From Nonomuraea rhodomycinica (GTDB taxonomy: Bacteria; Actinomycetota; Actinomycetes; Streptosporangiales; Streptosporangiaceae), in assembly GCF_013363995.1 (NCBI RefSeq), contig NZ_JABWGO010000005.1, forward strand, positions 452,711-516,710: 64,000 bases of DNA, written 5' to 3'. The notes under the pieces were generated by a model that worked only from the letters and a program-made list of their open reading frames with translations, did not search any database and was not told where the DNA came from. This document shows positions 51,223 to 58,531 of the stretch, one piece after another (positions within the stretch are counted from its first letter, which is position 1; each line of letters begins with the position of its first letter). Both the position numbers and the translations under genes were made by a program.

Positions 51223-51295
51223 TGGAGCTATGGGGATTCGAACCCCAGACCTCCTCCATGCCATGGAGGCGCGCTACCAACTGCGCCATAGCCCC
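51223..51295 (-). tRNA. tRNA-Ala(GGC), copy 2
   Basis: Identical over all 73 bases to the gene at 13513-13585, same strand, with anticodon GGC and the G3-U70 alanine identity pair. CCA not encoded. It has its own terminator and conserved -10 region. Confidence 0.95.
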
Positions 51296-51309
51296 TTGAT
51301 TCCTCGCCA

Positions 51310-51320
51310 AGTGTATCGGA
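51310..51320 (-). promoter_or_regulatory. Conserved -10 region of tRNA-Ala copy 2
   Basis: TCCGATACACT on the minus strand, 14 bases ahead of the mature 5' end, the same string and spacing as for copy 1. Confidence 0.6.
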
Positions 51321-51360
51321 GATCCCGCACTCCCCGTGCCACCCGAGCGGGAACCACGCG

Positions 51361-51927
51361 CTAGGCCGCCCGCCGCACCGGCATGCCGAGCTCCCGGACG
51401 AGGGCGCACAGGTCCACCCCTGCGGAGCGCATGATCCGGGCCGCGCCGTTGCCGCCGTCGGCCAGCAGGCCCCACAGCAGGCTCTCGCCGGTCACCGGGC
51501 CCGGCCGCCAGCGCGCCACCTCCACCACCTTGCGCACGTGCGCGGCCAGCGGGATCGACCCCAGCGGCCCGTGCAGCGTCATCCTGAGCGGCCGCAGCGG
51601 CGAGCGCGTGAGCCGCCACCGGTCCGGGTCGTCGGCGCCGGCGCGGGTGCGACGGCGCACCTCGTCGAGGTCGATGCCGAGCGTGGCGAGCAGCGCCCGC
51701 GCGTCCGGGCCCGTGTCGACGCGGGCGTCGATCTCCTCGCGCGTGGCGGTGAACGAGGCGAGGCCGAAGGGGCGCGTCTCGGCGAGGGCCAGCAGGACGA
51801 CCCCGGTGGTCAGGGCCGGATGGCCGGCGTCGAGCGCGATCGTGCCGGCTCTGACCAGGGCCCGGCGCGCGGGCGCGGTGAAGTCGGCCAGGCCCTGGTG
51901 CGGGGCCGGGTGTCCGTGGGGCGGCAT
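51361..51927 (-). CDS. Clp N-terminal-domain protein without ATPase
   Basis: A 188-residue protein built on the Clp amino-terminal (ClpA/ClpC N) repeat. FTAPARRALVRAGTIALDAGHPALTTGVVLLALAE is the first repeat helix pair; GPVTGESLLWGLLADGGNGAARIMRSAGVD is the second. There is no AAA module, so it cannot unfold proteins itself; a substrate adaptor or Clp modulator role is inferred. ATG 51927 lies four bases after the HTH gene, so they form an operon under the palindromic operators at 52156-52201. Confidence 0.8.
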   Translation of the reverse strand: MPPHGHPAPHQGLADFTAPARRALVRAGTIALDAGHPALTTGVVLLALAETRPFGLASFTATREEIDARVDTGPDARALLATLGIDLDEVRRRTRAGADDPDRWRLTRSPLRPLRMTLHGPLGSIPLAAHVRKVVEVARWRPGPVTGESLLWGLLADGGNGAARIMRSAGVDLCALVRELGMPVRRAA

Positions 51928-51931
51928 CGCG

Positions 51932-52153
51932 TCACCTTCCGAGTCTGCGGGCGTGCTTGCGGTGGACCGTCTGGCGCTTCACGCCGAGCGCGTCGGCGAT
52001 CCGCTCCCAGGACCAGCCGCGGTCGCGGGCGTTGGACACGTGCGTCGCCTCCAGCTCCTCCAGCAGGGTCCTGAGGGCCGCGACCGCCGCGAGCCCCACG
52101 CCGGGGTCGGGGTCGGCCGCCGCGCGGGCCAGATCGGTGGCGTTCGCGGTCAT
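51932..52153 (-). CDS. Small HTH protein, partner of the Clp-N protein
   Basis: A 73-residue DNA-binding protein. The C-terminal half GWSWERIADALGVKRQTVHRKHARRLGR is a sigma-region-4/AraC-like helix-turn-helix; the N-terminal half is a helical bundle (AAVALRTLLEELEATHVSNARD-like). ATG 52153 lies two bases from an 18-bp perfect palindrome. It is the most likely protein to bind the two palindromes and repress its own operon. No recognisable effector domain. Confidence 0.8.
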   Translation of the reverse strand: MTANATDLARAAADPDPGVGLAAVAALRTLLEELEATHVSNARDRGWSWERIADALGVKRQTVHRKHARRLGR

Positions 52154-52155
52154 GG

Positions 52156-52173
52156 TGTCAGCATATGCTGACA
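52156..52173. promoter_or_regulatory. Perfect 18-bp palindrome, operator O1
   Basis: TGTCAGCATATGCTGACA, fully self-complementary, two bases before the HTH start codon. Confidence 0.8.
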
Positions 52174-52649
52174 CAGCCGCACTTGTCATCATATGCTGAC
52201 AAACCGGTGGAGACAGCGGGCCGGCCAGGACGGCGGACCTTAGAGGCGGTCCGCCAGGCCGCCAGGACCGCCAGGATCGGCAGGGCGTCGGCCAGGCGCC
52301 GGCGTTCCTCCGGCGTGAGCGTGTCCACGGCCGCCGCCAGCCGCTCGGTGATGAGCAGGTCGCGGCTGGCCAGCGCGTCCCGCCCCTTACCGGTGATCGA
52401 GGTGATGACCCGCCGCCCGTCGGCCGGGTCGGGGTCGCGGGCCACGAGCCCGCGCCGGTGCAGCCCGCCGGGGATCGTGCCGATGGCCTGGGCGGTGACG
52501 CGCTCCAGGGCCGCGAGCCGCGCCGAGGTGAGCGGCCCCTCCCGGTCCAGCCGCGACAGGACGGCGAGCTCGCTGAACGACACGTCGTCGTCCGCGGCGT
52601 TGGTGTAGAGCTGGCGGATGCGCCTGGCCAGGCGGCCGACGGCGGCCTT
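52158..52649 (-). pseudogene. MarR-family regulator, N-terminally truncated
   Basis: The minus-strand frame reads RIRQLYTNAADDDVSFSELAVLSRLDREG, the winged helix SARLAALERVTAQAIGTIPGGLHRRGLVARDPDPADGRRV and a C-terminal dimer helix. Upstream of RLARRIRQ an in-frame stop (52650-52652) removes helix 1, and the only plausible start left is GTG 52583, inside the domain. The last 20 codons (TGLSAYDDKCGCVSIC) are translated operator DNA. The truncated N-terminus abuts, and partly overlaps, a broken dienelactone hydrolase gene. It could still be translated from 52583 but would lack part of the dimer interface. Confidence 0.6.
52184..52201. promoter_or_regulatory. Near-perfect 18-bp palindrome, operator O2
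   Basis: TGTCATCATATGCTGACA, one mismatch to O1, centres 28 bp apart. On the minus strand it contains TATGAT, a good -10 hexamer, so occupancy would block the HTH-Clp-N promoter. Confidence 0.75.
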
Positions 52650-53212
52650 TCAGCCGCCCGCCACCGGCACGCGCACCGCGCCCCTCCGCCTCACCTCGGC
52701 CGACGGCGCGACCTTCGCCGCCTACGAGGCCCGTCCCGACGACGACCGCGGCGAGGGCTTCTCCTTCATGGAGCACATCACCAGGCTGAGCCGCGACGGC
52801 ATCCAGGCCGACATCATGGCCGGCCGAGCGGCTCGGCCGCCCGGCGGTGGCGCTCGGCTTCTGCATGGGGGGGCGCAACGCGTTCCTGGCCTCCGCGCCG
52901 CGGTTCGGGTTCGCCGGTGTGATCGGCTTCTACGGCGTGCCGGGCGTCGCGGGGCCGTACGGGCCGGGGCCCACCCAGCAGGCGGACGAGCTGTCGGCGC
53001 CGATCCTGGGCCTGTTCGGCGGCGCGGACGCGGGCATACCCGCCGAGCAGGTGACGGAGTTCGGCGCGGCGCTCACGGCGGCCGGGGTGCGGCACGAGCT
53101 GGTCACCTATCCGGGCGCGCCGCACGGGTTCTTCGACGCCGGGTACGGCGAGCACCGGGCGGCCTGCGAGGACGCCTGGAAGCGGGTGACGGGGTTCCTG
53201 GCCGGCCTCTGA
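52618..53212 (+). pseudogene. Dienelactone hydrolase, internally deleted and frameshifted
   Basis: The 5' part reads APLRLTSADGATFAAYEARPDD, the family's first strands, then jumps to GFSFMEHITRLSRDGIQADIMA, which normally lies some 50 residues further on. A frameshift near 52820-52835 is needed to continue into ERLGRPAVALGFCMGG (Cys nucleophile), GVIGFYGVPG, ILGLFGGADAGIP and TYPGAPHGFFDAGYGEH (the catalytic His) up to the stop at 53212. The 3' half alone could start at GTG 52847 but lacks the N-terminal fold. It is therefore very likely inactive. Confidence 0.7.
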
Positions 53213-53270
53213 CGGACCGGCCGGGGAGGCGACGGACCGCCCCGGCCTGCGACGGACCAGCCGGAGGTCA
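53211..53270 (+). repeat. Three 20-bp repeats with embedded hairpin terminator
   Basis: GACGGACC recurs at 53211, 53231 and 53251, exactly 20 bp apart. GGCCGGGG (53219-53226) pairs with CCCCGGCC (53240-53247), giving a hairpin between the convergent hydrolase relic and AlaX-like genes, which can end both transcripts. Confidence 0.6.
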
Positions 53271-54098
53271 GCGGGTCACGGTGGTGCGCATGGTCAGGGT
53301 GGTGCCCTCCTCCAGGGCCAGCTCCACCGTGACCGCCCCCAGCTCGGAGGTGCGCGTCACGTGCGTGCCGCCGCACGCGATCGACGCCTCACCCTCGGGC
53401 AGCGAGCAGTGCCAGGTACGCCGGGCCGTCAGCTCCGGGCCGGGCACGTCGAGCCGTACGGGCGCGTCGGCCGCCACCCACTCCTTGAGCCGGTCGTTCG
53501 CCGCGGCGGCCACCTCGGCGAGGGCCGTGTCGAGGCCGTCGGCCGTGAAGCCCTTCTTGCGCAGCGACTTGCCGAGCCGGTAGACGTCCACGCTGGCGTC
53601 GGGCTCGATCCGCGAGGAGGTGATCGCCGTCTGGTCGAAGTCGGGACGGCCGAGCGCGTCCAGGGCGGGCTCCTTGCGCCAGCGATCGGCCAGCGCCGCG
53701 TTCAGGGCGAGGGCGGCCAGGTGGCAGGCGGTGTGCCCGGCCGACAGGGCCGCGCGGTAGGCGGGGTCCACGGCCAGCTCGACGCTCTCGCCGACGGGCA
53801 GCGGCGCGTCGGTGACGTGGACGACGAGCCACTGCCAGCCCTCGGCGCCGCGCCGCGCCGGGATGTCCGCCCCGAGGTGGATCTCACCGTCCGACCAGGC
53901 GCCGGTCACGCAGTCGACGACCGGCAGCCCGCCGATCGTGCCGCGGTCGGCGGGCTGGTCGGGCCAGGTGTGGTCGAGGGGGTGGAACGGGGTCTCGGAG
54001 ACGACGAGGCCGTGCCGCTCCCCCACCGGCACGGTCCCGACGATCCGCGAGCGGCCGCTGACCTGGCCCGCGGGAAAGGTGACGACGGTGGAGTTCAC
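53268..54098 (-). CDS. AlaX-like alanyl-tRNA editing domain protein
   Basis: A 276-residue protein of the alanyl-tRNA synthetase second-additional-domain family. The metal site is formed by GHTACHLAAL (HxxxH) and IACGGTHV (CxxxH). The N-terminal 130 residues form the beta-barrel part, larger than in minimal AlaX-S. Such proteins hydrolyse Ser-tRNA(Ala) or Gly-tRNA(Ala) in trans. GTG 54098 overlaps the MFS stop (GTGA), so the two are translationally coupled. Its location less than 3 kb from a tRNA-Ala gene is suggestive but may be chance. Confidence 0.82.
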   Translation of the reverse strand: MNSTVVTFPAGQVSGRSRIVGTVPVGERHGLVVSETPFHPLDHTWPDQPADRGTIGGLPVVDCVTGAWSDGEIHLGADIPARRGAEGWQWLVVHVTDAPLPVGESVELAVDPAYRAALSAGHTACHLAALALNAALADRWRKEPALDALGRPDFDQTAITSSRIEPDASVDVYRLGKSLRKKGFTADGLDTALAEVAAAANDRLKEWVAADAPVRLDVPGPELTARRTWHCSLPEGEASIACGGTHVTRTSELGAVTVELALEEGTTLTMRTTVTR

Positions 54099-55366
54099 GC
54101 CGGAATTGTCGCAGGTTCGGCGTCCACGCGTTCGCGCCGCTCGTCCTCGATGAAGCGCTGCCGGCCCGCGTACAGGCCGGTGACGAGCTGCGCCGCCAGC
54201 ACGATGAAGATCATCGCGTACGGCAGCGACCATCCGCCGGTGAGCTCGCGCAGCAGCCCCACGGCGAGCGGCCCGGCGCCGGCCATGAGGTAGCCGGCGC
54301 TCTGCCCGAAGGCGGACAGCGCGGCGGTGGCCTCGGCGGTGCGGGTGCGCAGGCCCAGCATCATGAGCGCCAGCGGGAACGAGCCCATGCCGAGGGCGAT
54401 GAGCACCACCCACACCATGGCGGTCGAGACGGGCGCGAGCCACAGCCCGAGGAAGCCGGCCGTGTACGCCGCGACCAGCCCGACCACCACGGGCCGCTGG
54501 TCGCGGAAGCGGGAGGCGACGACGGGGACGAGGATCGAGACGGGGATGTTGAGCGCGGTGAAGACGCCGAGCACGAACCCGGCCTCGCCGGTGCTGTAGC
54601 CGCCGTCGGTGAGGATCGTGGGCAGCCAGCCGAACATGATGTACGCGATCATCGACTGGGTGCCGAAGTACACGGCGATCGTCCAGGCCAGGCGGCTGCG
54701 GGCGAGCCGGCGCAGCCCGGCGGGGGCGCCGGCCGTGCCGCTCTCGCCGCCCTGCGCGGCGGTCCGGCGGCGGGCCGGGTCGCTGCGCAGCAGCGCGAGC
54801 CACGGCAGGGTGGCCACGGCGGCCAGGGCGGCCCACACGCCGAGCGCGATGTGCCAGTCGCCCGAGGCGCGCTCGATCGGCACGGTGGCCGCGGCGGCCA
54901 GCATCGTGCCGGCGGCGAGCGCGGTCGTGTAGACGGTGGTCATGATCCCGGTACGGGCCGGGAAGTGGCGCTTGATCAGGGTGGGGATGAGGACGTTGCC
55001 GACGGCGCCGCCGGACAGCGCCACGGCGCTGCTCAGCAGGAAGACCGGCGCGGAGTCCACCAGCGCCCGGACCAGCAGGCCCGCGCCGAGGGTGACGAGG
55101 GCGAGCAGGAGCAGCCGGTGCTCGCCGATCCGCCGCGACAGCGTGGGGGTGATCGCGCCGACCGTCGCGAAGGCGAGCACGGGTAGCGTGGTGAGGAGTC
55201 CGGTGCCGACGCTCGTCATGCCGAGGCCCTGGGCGAGCTGGTCGAGCAGCGGTCCCACGCTGGTCACGGCCGTGCGGAGGTTCAGGGCGGCGAGGACGAT
55301 TCCCAGCACCAGGAGCCAGGCGAGGGGGCCGGTCCTGCCTCTGGACTCGTGGGTGAGCACGCTCAT
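54095..55366 (-). CDS. CynX/NimT-type MFS transporter
   Basis: A 423-residue, 12-helix permease of the cyanate-permease-like MFS group. It has LAALNLRTAVTSVGPLL in helix 1, the loop RRIGEHR and a Gly-rich FGQSAGYLMAGAGPLAVG helix late in the protein. Substrates of this group include cyanate, nitroimidazoles and other small anions or drugs; the cargo here is unknown. ATG 55366 is used, ten bases after GGAGGA; GTG 55384 would add six residues. It is followed by the overlapping AlaX-like gene. An AT-richer stretch with the promoter lies at 55385-55440. Confidence 0.82.
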   Translation of the reverse strand: MSVLTHESRGRTGPLAWLLVLGIVLAALNLRTAVTSVGPLLDQLAQGLGMTSVGTGLLTTLPVLAFATVGAITPTLSRRIGEHRLLLLALVTLGAGLLVRALVDSAPVFLLSSAVALSGGAVGNVLIPTLIKRHFPARTGIMTTVYTTALAAGTMLAAAATVPIERASGDWHIALGVWAALAAVATLPWLALLRSDPARRRTAAQGGESGTAGAPAGLRRLARSRLAWTIAVYFGTQSMIAYIMFGWLPTILTDGGYSTGEAGFVLGVFTALNIPVSILVPVVASRFRDQRPVVVGLVAAYTAGFLGLWLAPVSTAMVWVVLIALGMGSFPLALMMLGLRTRTAEATAALSAFGQSAGYLMAGAGPLAVGLLRELTGGWSLPYAMIFIVLAAQLVTGLYAGRQRFIEDERRERVDAEPATIPA

Positions 55367-55454
55367 CTGGGGGAGATCCTCCACTCATCAAATCATGGGA
55401 CGAATGGCAATCCTAACAGCCCCAAAACGGGCATTTATTCCTGGCGCATGACAA

Positions 55455-55476
55455 AGCCCCCGGCGTACCGGGGGCT
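55455..55476 (-). terminator. Terminator of the SRPBCC gene
   Basis: AGCCCCCGG pairs perfectly with CCGGGGGCT around CGTA; on the minus strand it is followed by TTTGTCAT. It separates the SRPBCC gene from the MFS operon promoter. Confidence 0.8.
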
Positions 55477-55512
55477 CTGCTGTCGATGGATCTCCCTAGG
55501 ACCCACCCGCCG

Positions 55513-56154
55513 TCACAGGACGGGGCGCGGACCCGCGGGCGGGTCGTCGTGCGGACCGAGCGGCCCGGGCGGCGGGAGCGTGGGGCCGGTGCCGGTGCCG
55601 GGCGGGTAGTCACTGCCGCCCACTGTGCCGGGCGGCACGGGCTCCCCCGAGCCGGGCGGGGTCAGCGAGCCGCCGGTGCCGAGGCTGGAGCCGTGCTGGT
55701 GAGGGCCGGGCACATCGCCGCGCCACGCGCCGGTCTCGCCGCCGCGCGACTCGATGAACTGCTTGAAGCGCTCCATGTCGTTGCGGACGCGGAGGCGGAC
55801 GATTTGCAGGGCGTCAGCGGCCGTCTCGAGGAAGCCCTCGGGGTCGTACTCCATCTGGAGCGTGACCTTGGTGGTGTTCTCGTCGAGGCGGTGGAAGGTC
55901 ACCACGCCGGCCTGCCGAGGCTTGTCGACCGAGTGCCAGGCGATGCGCTCGTCCGGGTGCTGCTCGGAGATCTCGGCCTCGAACTCGCGCTTCACACCGG
56001 CGATCTCGGTGATCCACGCGGTGCGCGTGTCCGTGAGCTGCTTGACCGACTCGACCCCTTCCATGAATTCGGGGAAGCTCTCGAACTGCGTCCACTGGTT
56101 GTAGGCGACCCTGACAGGAACGTTGACGTCTACCGAGTGTTCGATCGTGCTCAT
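55513..56154 (-). CDS. SRPBCC-domain protein, paralogue of the gas-vesicle-operon one
   Basis: A 213-residue protein. The SRPBCC fold covers residues 1-145 (MSTIEHSVDVNVPVRVAYNQW, FESFPEFMEGVESV, RIAWHSVDKPRQAGVVTFHRL). It is clearly related to the SRPBCC part of the gvp gene at 47199-48392 (VRIVYNQWTKFEDFPTFTKKVDSV). The C-terminal 65 residues are Gly/Pro-rich and probably disordered. The fold binds hydrophobic ligands; none is known here. ATG 56154; no operon partner is obvious. Confidence 0.85.
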   Translation of the reverse strand: MSTIEHSVDVNVPVRVAYNQWTQFESFPEFMEGVESVKQLTDTRTAWITEIAGVKREFEAEISEQHPDERIAWHSVDKPRQAGVVTFHRLDENTTKVTLQMEYDPEGFLETAADALQIVRLRVRNDMERFKQFIESRGGETGAWRGDVPGPHQHGSSLGTGGSLTPPGSGEPVPPGTVGGSDYPPGTGTGPTLPPPGPLGPHDDPPAGPRPVL

Positions 56155-56185
56155 GGTGTTCGCCTCTGCCCCTGAAGGGCCGGCG

Positions 56186-56566
56186 CTAACGCCTGCGCAG
56201 CAACCAGTAGAGGCCCACGAACGGGAGCACGAGGGGGATGAACAGGTAGCCCCTGCCGTACACCGACCAGACCGTCGCCTCCGGGAAGGCGGCCGGGTCG
56301 AGGACGCTGGCCGTGCCGATGACCAGCACCCCGGCCAGTTCCACGAACAGCGCCACCAGCGCCAGCCTGCGCGCCCCGCGCGCCAGCGCGACCGTGAGCA
56401 GGATGTAGACGAGCGCGGCGAAGGCCGACAGCGAGTACGCGAGGGGCGCCTCGCCGAACCGGGTGAGGATCTGCACCGTGGCCCGCGCGCCCGCCGCCAG
56501 CGCGAACAGCCCGTAGACGGCCAGCAGCGCCCGGCCCGGCCCGGTGCCGATGGACGGCGAGGTCAC
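56186..56566 (-). CDS. Small membrane protein (four helices)
   Basis: A 126-residue integral membrane protein with four hydrophobic segments (LLAVYGLFALAAG, FAALVYILLTVALA, LALVALFVELAGVLVIG, YLFIPLVLPFVGLYWLL). I do not recognise a functional family. GTG 56566 overlaps the stop of the upstream membrane gene by four bases, so the two probably form a complex or pathway pair. Confidence 0.7.
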   Translation of the reverse strand: MTSPSIGTGPGRALLAVYGLFALAAGARATVQILTRFGEAPLAYSLSAFAALVYILLTVALARGARRLALVALFVELAGVLVIGTASVLDPAAFPEATVWSVYGRGYLFIPLVLPFVGLYWLLRRR

Positions 56567-56928
56567 GGCATGCCCTGCCAGATCTGCAGCAGCCGCGCCG
56601 TCATCACCGCGATCGCGAACCCGGCCACCGCGAGGATCCCCGACCCCCACCGGCTCCGCTCGGCCAGCGCCAGGAACACCCCGGCGGGCGGGATGACCGC
56701 CTCGCCGGCGAGGTAGCCGAACAGCGTGCCCTTGGACACGTGCGCCCCCTCTCCCCCGGCGACCGCGGCGATCACGATGCCCGCCTGGACGAGCACGGCC
56801 ACCTCCAGCACGGCGAACCCGACGAGCAGGACCATGCCCATGGGCCGGTCACGGATCGCGTTGACCAGGCTCGCCAGCGCGAGCAGCAGCGATCCGGCGA
56901 TGACGATCGTGGCCACGGTGGTGTTCAT
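56563..56928 (-). CDS. Small membrane protein (four helices), first of a pair
   Basis: A 121-residue membrane protein with four hydrophobic segments (ATIVIAGSLLLALASLV, MVLLVGFAVLEVAVLVQAG, LFGYLAGEAVIPPAGVFLAL, GILAVAGFAIAVMTARLL). Family not recognised. ATG 56928. It overlaps the following membrane gene by four bases and is divergent from the DUF523 gene; 56929-57029 holds their promoters. Confidence 0.7.
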   Translation of the reverse strand: MNTTVATIVIAGSLLLALASLVNAIRDRPMGMVLLVGFAVLEVAVLVQAGIVIAAVAGGEGAHVSKGTLFGYLAGEAVIPPAGVFLALAERSRWGSGILAVAGFAIAVMTARLLQIWQGMP

Positions 56929-57029
56929 CGCGCAAAAGGCTATCGCCCGCCGCCCCCGCCCCCTGATCCGGCGGGGCGGCCGGCACAGGGGCGGACGCGC
57001 GTGCCACGCGGGTCCGTAGGATCGGAGGC

Positions 57030-57539
57030 ATGGAGAGGATCCTGGTCAGCGCGTGCCTGATGGGCCGGCGGGTGCGCTACGACGGCGGGGCCAAGACGAG
57101 CTCCGACACCCGGCTGGCCGGATGGCGCGAGGAGGGGCGGCTGGTGCCGTTCTGTCCCGAGGTCGAGGGCGGCCTGCCCACGCCGCGTCCCGCGGCCGAG
57201 ATCGAGGCGGGCGCGGGCGGCGCCGCCGTGCTGGCGGGCGCCGCCCGGGTGCTGGCCGCCGACGGCTCCGACGTCACCGCGCACTTCCTGGAGGGCGCCC
57301 GCTCGGCGCTGGCCGCGGCCCGTTCGTCCGGGGCACGGCTGGCGGTGCTGAAGGAGGGCAGCCCGTCGTGCGGGGCGCTGTCCATCTACGACGGGGCCTT
57401 CCAGGGGCGGCGCGTGCCGGGCCAGGGCGTCACCACGGCGCTGCTGGAGGCCAACGGCGTCCGCGTCTTCACCGAGGACCAGATCGCCGAGGCCGCCGCC
57501 TACCTCGCCACGCTGGAGACCGGCGGCCGATCGCTCTGA
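57030..57539 (+). CDS. DUF523-family protein
   Basis: A 169-residue protein with all DUF523 hallmarks: ILVSACLMGRRVRYDGG, FCPEVEGGLPTPRP, LKEGSPSCG and VPGQGVTTALLEANGV. The conserved cysteines (SACL, FCPE, SCG) suggest metal or redox chemistry, but no function is established. ATG 57030, single-gene unit, convergent with the metallopeptidase-like gene. Confidence 0.9.
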   Translation: MERILVSACLMGRRVRYDGGAKTSSDTRLAGWREEGRLVPFCPEVEGGLPTPRPAAEIEAGAGGAAVLAGAARVLAADGSDVTAHFLEGARSALAAARSSGARLAVLKEGSPSCGALSIYDGAFQGRRVPGQGVTTALLEANGVRVFTEDQIAEAAAYLATLETGGRSL

Positions 57540-57545
57540 CGGCCC

Positions 57546-58331
57546 TCAGGAGACCTGGGAGGACGGCGCCGCCCACGTGTTGCACGCCCCCGGATCCCCC
57601 GCGGCGTACCCGCGCCTCATCCACGCCTTGATGGTCCCGGTCCGGCCGAAGTAGCGCGGCTCGCCGCGCCCGTCGCCCTGCACCAGCGACAGCAGGTCGT
57701 CCCAGTCGCGCCGGGTCCGCCGGTCGAGCGGCCACACGCTCTTCAGCCACGCCGTCGCCAGGCACGCGGTCTGCAGGCTCTCGCGCCGCATCACCTCACG
57801 CCAGTGCGTCTGGTTCCGGTACGGCTCCTTGTCGACCGCCTTACGAATACCGACCACATTCTGTACGTGATAGCCGTACAGCCCGGCGGTCACGTCCGCG
57901 AGCCACAGGTCGTACGGATTCGCCAGCCAGTCCTTGCCGATCTGGAACGCGATGGTGTCCGTTCTGTTGCAGTAGTACGCCATCGAATCGTACGAGTCGG
58001 TCTTCATTCCGCAGTACTTCTTGGGAAGGCGACTGTAATGCTTCACCCGGACCTTCCTGAAGGGCAGCCCGGCGGCGGTGAGATGCTGTTCCCAGGTGGC
58101 GTCGAGGCAGCCGGCGACGCCGTTGACGTAGGCCCGGGCGGACGCCCGGTCGCGGGCCTTGACCTGCCGCTCCACGCATTTCACCGTGGGCAGGGCGCCT
58201 TTGTCGTAGAGCGGGTGCGCGGTCAGTTCCGCGCCTTTGACGGGGGACTCGGCCATCGCCGTCCCGGTCATCGTCGACGTCATCGGGAGCGCGGCGAGGG
58301 CGACGGCCGCGGCGGTCACACGTAATCTCAT
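57546..58331 (-). CDS. Secreted metallopeptidase-like protein lacking the HExxH motif
   Basis: A 261-residue exported protein. The signal peptide ends AMA after residue 27. The mature part resembles actinobacterial neutral zinc metallopeptidases, whose helix reads like HEFGHHVQNLLGI; here it is G150-L-Y-G-Y-H-V-Q-N-V-V-G-I. Both zinc histidines and the catalytic glutamate are replaced (Gly150, Leu151, Tyr154), so it cannot be a normal zincin. YCGMKTDSYDSMAYYCNRTD and the cysteines at 52, 75, 107, 121, 198 and 257 suggest disulfides. A binding or inhibitor role is inferred. ATG 58331 is used; ATG 58358 would prepend nine residues. Codons are less GC-biased than those of neighbouring genes. Confidence 0.72.
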   Translation of the reverse strand: MRLRVTAAAVALAALPMTSTMTGTAMAESPVKGAELTAHPLYDKGALPTVKCVERQVKARDRASARAYVNGVAGCLDATWEQHLTAAGLPFRKVRVKHYSRLPKKYCGMKTDSYDSMAYYCNRTDTIAFQIGKDWLANPYDLWLADVTAGLYGYHVQNVVGIRKAVDKEPYRNQTHWREVMRRESLQTACLATAWLKSVWPLDRRTRRDWDDLLSLVQGDGRGEPRYFGRTGTIKAWMRRGYAAGDPGACNTWAAPSSQVS

Positions 58332-58531
58332 GGGGCGCGACGATAAGGCCAAGATCATGTAGCGGGCAACAGGATTCGCGGGAGAACTTCCGCCTTTTCC
58401 GGGAGTCGTTTTCCGGCGCCATTCCGTGACCCATTCCGGCGCTCTCCGCCGGCCATGCGGCGCCGTCCGCCGGACCGCGCCTCCGACCGGCCCGCGGACG
58501 CCCCCTATCATCGGACGCCGGGGGGATCGGA

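Noticed and set aside
13513..51295. Integrative element with attachment sites at the tRNA-Ala genes
   Set aside because: No integrase, excisionase, conjugation or phage gene is seen between the tRNAs, so it is kept only as a hypothesis about repeats, not annotated as a mobile element.
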